A DNA stretch of 64,000 bases from Granulicella sp. L46 (GTDB lineage: Bacteria > Acidobacteriota > Terriglobia > Terriglobales > Acidobacteriaceae). Below the pieces are notes generated by a model that worked only from the letters and a program-made list of their open reading frames with translations, did no database searches and was not told the origin of the DNA. The DNA lies in the NCBI RefSeq assembly GCF_009765785.1, contig NZ_LMUT01000012.1, positions 1,039,319-1,103,318 on the forward strand. The letters are read 5' to 3'. Positions 61,066 to 64,000 of this stretch are shown here, one piece after another. Every line of letters starts with the position of its first letter. Position 1 is the first letter of the stretch. A program made the translations under genes and the position numbers.

Positions 61066-62985
61066 TTATTTTTCTGTGTCGACATACTCAGCATCGATCA
61101 CGCCTTCGTCCTTCTTCGCCTCGTCAGCCGTTCCAGCCGCCGCCGCGTCGCCATCCGTAGGAGCCGTCGAACCCGCCGCATTAGCCTTATAAACCGCCTC
61201 TGCCAGCTTGTGGCTCGCCGCCGTCAGCTTGTCTTTCGACGCATTCAACTCGCTCGTGCTCGGATCACCGCCGCTAAGTGTCGACTTCGCCTCAGCAAGC
61301 GCGCTTTCAACCTCGCTCTTGTCCGACGCCTCAACCTTCTCGCCGCCGTCCTTCAGCATCTTCTCGACGTTGTACACCAAAGAATCAAGCTGGTTCTTCG
61401 CCTCGATCTTCTCCTTGGCTTCCTTGTCCTCGGCCGCGTGCGCCTCGGCATCCTTCGCCATGCGCTCAACCTCTTCCTTGCTCAGACCCGAAGAGCTCGT
61501 AATCGCAATCTTCGCGTCCTTGCCCGTCGCATTATCCTTCGCGCTCACATTCAGAATGCCGTTGGCATCGATATCAAACGTGACCTCGATCTGCGGCACG
61601 CCCCGCGGAGCCGGCATGATGCCGCCCAGCTTGAACTTGCCCAGCGTCCGGTTCTGCGCCGCCATCGGCCGCTCGCCCTGCATCACGTGAACCTCAACCT
61701 CGGTCTGGTTATCAGCCGCCGTCGAGAACGTCTCCGACTTCTTCGTCGGAATCGTCGTGTTGCGCGGAATCATGCTCGTCGCCACGCCACCCATCGTCTC
61801 AATCGACAACGTAAGCGGAGTAACATCCAGCAACAGCAGGTCCTTCACATCGCCGGCAAGTACGCCAGCCTGGACCGCCGCACCGATCGCGACAACCTCA
61901 TCCGGGTTCACACCCTTATGCGGCTCCTTGCCGAACAGCTTCTTCACCAGCTCCTGGATCGCCGGCATACGCGTCTGTCCGCCAACCAGCACGACCTCAT
62001 CGATCTTGCTAGCATCGATGCCCGCATCCTTCAGCGCCTGCTTGCTCGGCCCAACCGACTTCTCCAGCAGATCAGCCACAAGCTGTTCCAGCTTCGCGCG
62101 GCTCAGTGTGCGCACAAGATGCTTCGGTCCGCTAGCATCAGCCGTAATGAACGGCAGATTGATCTCTGTCTCCTGCGCCGTCGACAACTCGATCTTCGCG
62201 CGCTCCGCAGCATCCTTCAGCCGCTGCAGCGCCATCTCGTTGCCCTTCGACGTCAGATCCAAACCAGTTTCGGTCTTGAACTCTGAAATCAACCAATCCA
62301 CAATCCGCTGGTCAAGGTTATCGCCACCAAGGTGTGTATCACCATTCGTCGACTTCACCTCAATCACGCCATCGCCAACCTCAAGAATCGAGATATCGAA
62401 CGTACCGCCGCCAAAGTCATACACGGCAATCGTCTCGTCCTTCTTCTTATCCAGGCCATACGCGAGCGCAGCTGCAGTCGGCTCGTTCACAATGCGCTTC
62501 ACATCCAGCCCAGCGATCTTGCCGGCATCTTTCGTAGCCTGCCGCTGCGCGTCATTGAAGTAAGCCGGAACCGTAATAACAGCCTCTGTAACGCTCTGCC
62601 CCAAATAATCTTCAGCAGCCTTCTTCAGCTTCTGCAAAATCATCGCCGAGATCTCAGGCGCGGTGTACTCTTTGCCCTGCGCGATCACCGCAATGTTGTC
62701 GCCCTTGGCCACAACCTTGTACGGCACCATCTTCAACTCATCGCCCACTTCATTCAGCCGACGGCCCATGAAGCGCTTGATCGAATAAATCGTGTTCTCC
62801 GGGTTGGTGATTGCCTGCCGCTTCGCCACCATGCCCACCAACCGCTCACCACTCTTGGTGAACGCAACGATAGACGGCGTAGTCCGACCACCCTCTTCGT
62901 TAGGAATGACCTTGGGCTCTCCACCCTCCATCACCGCAACGCAGCTATTGGTCGTTCCCAAATCAATACCAATAATTTTTCCCAT
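61066..62985 (-). CDS. dnaK: Chaperone DnaK (Hsp70)
   Basis: 639 residues. [15 protein letters not shown] (phosphate 1), [16 protein letters not shown] (phosphate 2), [13 protein letters not shown] (adenosine), and the substrate-binding domain ending [13 protein letters not shown], the C-terminal EEVD-like end of bacterial DnaK. It folds and remodels proteins with DnaJ and GrpE. GAGG lies six bases upstream of ATG 62985, so the start is firm (a frame to 62997 has none). It is a single-gene unit with its own promoter and hairpin terminator, distant from dnaJ, and no grpE is in view. Confidence 0.98.
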   Translation of the reverse strand: MGKIIGIDLGTTNSCVAVMEGGEPKVIPNEEGGRTTPSIVAFTKSGERLVGMVAKRQAITNPENTIYSIKRFMGRRLNEVGDELKMVPYKVVAKGDNIAVIAQGKEYTAPEISAMILQKLKKAAEDYLGQSVTEAVITVPAYFNDAQRQATKDAGKIAGLDVKRIVNEPTAAALAYGLDKKKDETIAVYDFGGGTFDISILEVGDGVIEVKSTNGDTHLGGDNLDQRIVDWLISEFKTETGLDLTSKGNEMALQRLKDAAERAKIELSTAQETEINLPFITADASGPKHLVRTLSRAKLEQLVADLLEKSVGPSKQALKDAGIDASKIDEVVLVGGQTRMPAIQELVKKLFGKEPHKGVNPDEVVAIGAAVQAGVLAGDVKDLLLLDVTPLTLSIETMGGVATSMIPRNTTIPTKKSETFSTAADNQTEVEVHVMQGERPMAAQNRTLGKFKLGGIMPAPRGVPQIEVTFDIDANGILNVSAKDNATGKDAKIAITSSSGLSKEEVERMAKDAEAHAAEDKEAKEKIEAKNQLDSLVYNVEKMLKDGGEKVEASDKSEVESALAEAKSTLSGGDPSTSELNASKDKLTAASHKLAEAVYKANAAGSTAPTDGDAAAAGTADEAKKDEGVIDAEYVDTEK

Positions 62986-63064
62986 AACTGACCTCATCCT
63001 TTAGCCGCAGCCCTAACCTCGGCTCCTGGCCCAAATTCGTTGACCTGACCCTCACAACTTCATT

Positions 63065-63093
63065 AGATTCGCATGTGAGTGACTTACTGTCAA
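63065..63093 (-). promoter_or_regulatory. Candidate sigma-70-type promoter of dnaK
   Basis: On the minus strand TTGACA at 63093-63088 is an exact -35 consensus. Seventeen bases on lies GAATCT (63070-63065), a weak -10. It is 80 bp upstream of the dnaK start. No clear sigma-32-like or HAIR/CIRCE element was found nearby. Confidence 0.45.
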
Positions 63094-63175
63094 CTTATAT
63101 GATGCGGTTTATAGTCGCTGGTTGCAAAATTCGACTCGGCGATCCCCCATTTATTTATGCCATACTGTCCATTTC

Positions 63176-64000
63176 ATGCGGCTCCCTCGTTTTATGCGAA
63201 TTTCCGCCGTTCTAGCGCTCCTTTTGAGCCCCCCCTTGGCATTTCACGCCCAGCAGACACCCACCCCGCAGCCGTCCCCCAACCCTAAAATCCTCGCCCA
63301 GGCCGCCCTGCAGAGCATGATTCAGGCCGACGACGCCAAAACTCACTTCACTCGCTTCGATCTCGAACACACCACCAACCGCAACCAAAAAGGCAAGCTA
63401 ACCTCCCAGTACACAGCACTTTACGAAGACACCTGGATCAACGGCCTTCCCTACAAACGCCTTGTCGAATGGAACGGCAAACCCCTCACCGGCGCAGACC
63501 TCGCCGCCGAACAGGCCCGCTACGACAAAGCCGTCGCCGACCGCCAGAAGCTCGACATTGCCAGTCGTGCCGCCCTTAGGAATCAAAAGTTTATAAACAC
63601 CAACATTGACCTCAACAGGATCATCACCGCCGACTATCGGCTATCCGAGCTTCGTCAGCAAACCCTCAACGGCCAACTCATCCACGTCCTCGAAGTCGAC
63701 CCCCAGCCCTCCCTCGATCCCGCCCACCCCATCCCGCAGCGGCACTTTGAGATTTGGATTACCGACGTAGACCCCGTCATCGTGCGTCTCGTCTGGACTC
63801 TTCTTGACGACGAGCCTCCAACCCTCCGCGACACCACCTTTCAGACGGAGTTTCAGATGGTCGATGGCCTGCCTCTCCCATCCCACGAGCTCAACCACGC
63901 CAACGTGCCTGTAGGAAATAAGCTCGTCGCGGTCGATTCAGAGCACACCTACACGCGCTACCGCCGCTTCACCACCACCGTCACCCTCAAATCCACCCCC
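63176..64000 (+). CDS. Uncharacterised secreted protein, partial (3' end outside window)
   Basis: 275 codons from ATG 63176 to the window edge without stop. N-terminal signal peptide (MRLPRFMRISAVLALLLSPP..., ending AFHAQ, about 28). The mature part has no membrane helix and is mixed alpha/beta, with long polar helices (LAAEQARYDKAVADRQKLD) and a beta-strand-rich C-terminal half (HFEIWITDVDPVIVRLVW, TEFQMVDGLPLPSHEL). The outline (a lipoprotein-sorting or LolA-like beta-cup after a helical segment) is a possibility only. It diverges from dnaK across about 190 bp. I do not name it. Confidence 0.75.
   Translation, partial: MRLPRFMRISAVLALLLSPPLAFHAQQTPTPQPSPNPKILAQAALQSMIQADDAKTHFTRFDLEHTTNRNQKGKLTSQYTALYEDTWINGLPYKRLVEWNGKPLTGADLAAEQARYDKAVADRQKLDIASRAALRNQKFINTNIDLNRIITADYRLSELRQQTLNGQLIHVLEVDPQPSLDPAHPIPQRHFEIWITDVDPVIVRLVWTLLDDEPPTLRDTTFQTEFQMVDGLPLPSHELNHANVPVGNKLVAVDSEHTYTRYRRFTTTVTLKSTP

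Noticed and set aside
62986..63175. HAIR or CIRCE element upstream of dnaK
   Set aside because: No CTTGAGT-N7-ACTCAAG or TTAGCACTC-N9-GAGTGCTAA pattern of acceptable quality; only GAGTGAC-type fragments.

Overview
Organism. The window looks like an acidobacterium of the Terriglobia type (Granulicella, Edaphobacter, Terriglobus and relatives). This is inferred from the gene families, not from a marker gene. The DNA is GC-rich and strongly C-biased at third codon positions. It carries two giant TonB-dependent transporters with an N-terminal carboxypeptidase-regulatory-like domain, several CRTAC1/ASPIC-UnbV propeller proteins, a two-component sensor with an extracytoplasmic propeller, a lone HpnI-like hopanoid/ceramide-type glycosyltransferase, and HspR beside dnaJ/dnaK. 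I saw no rRNA, tRNA, CRISPR array, prophage or transposase gene.

Region 1 (1-29062): an export-rich accessory locus. From the left it has a partial TPR protein, a TonB-dependent transporter and a second TPR protein on the minus strand. A divergent operon follows: CRTAC1 - CRTAC1 - six-hairpin glycoside hydrolase with a discoidin tail, coupled by 4-bp stop/start overlaps. Next is an opposite-strand operon of propeller histidine kinase - LuxR-type regulator - small secreted protein. The last run is a third CRTAC1, a pentaheme TPR cytochrome, a monoheme cytochrome, a GH13 alpha-glucosidase-like enzyme, a GH37 trehalase, a small secreted protein and a second TonB-dependent transporter that ends in a perfect hairpin terminator. 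Almost every product except the response regulator has a signal peptide. I read it as a candidate envelope system for alpha-glucoside/trehalose-type sugars with attached c-type cytochromes and CRTAC1 proteins. That reading is inference.

Region 2 (29086-46350): envelope glycosylation and housekeeping. It holds an epimerase, a FAD oxidoreductase, two polytopic glycosyltransferase-like proteins, a DPM1-GtrA fusion, an MFS exporter, mnmA, two small membrane/stress proteins (DUF948-like and YtxH with LEA-like repeats), a GH57 branching enzyme, a UbiA-like membrane protein coupled to a methyltransferase, sixA and an exopolyphosphatase.

Region 3 (46537-55802): two ArnT-like glycosyltransferases whose hydrophilic loops are filled with in-frame copies of palindromic dispersed repeats, then a secreted protein, an HpnI-like glycosyltransferase, hspR and a short-chain dehydrogenase. 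The intergenic DNA is rich in dispersed palindromes and includes a 150-bp hexanucleotide tract.

Region 4 (55803-64000): a long minus-strand run of small protein, quinone oxidoreductase, Fpg/Nei glycosylase, higB-higA, dnaJ, an internally deleted brnT, its antitoxin-like partner and a DUF4188 protein. dnaK lies upstream with its own promoter and terminator. The window ends inside an unrecognised secreted protein. The most noteworthy observations are the repeat-derived peptide loops in the ArnT-like enzymes, the CRTAC1/cytochrome/glycosidase locus, and dnaJ sitting between two toxin-antitoxin modules, one of which has a toxin gene with an apparent in-frame internal deletion.
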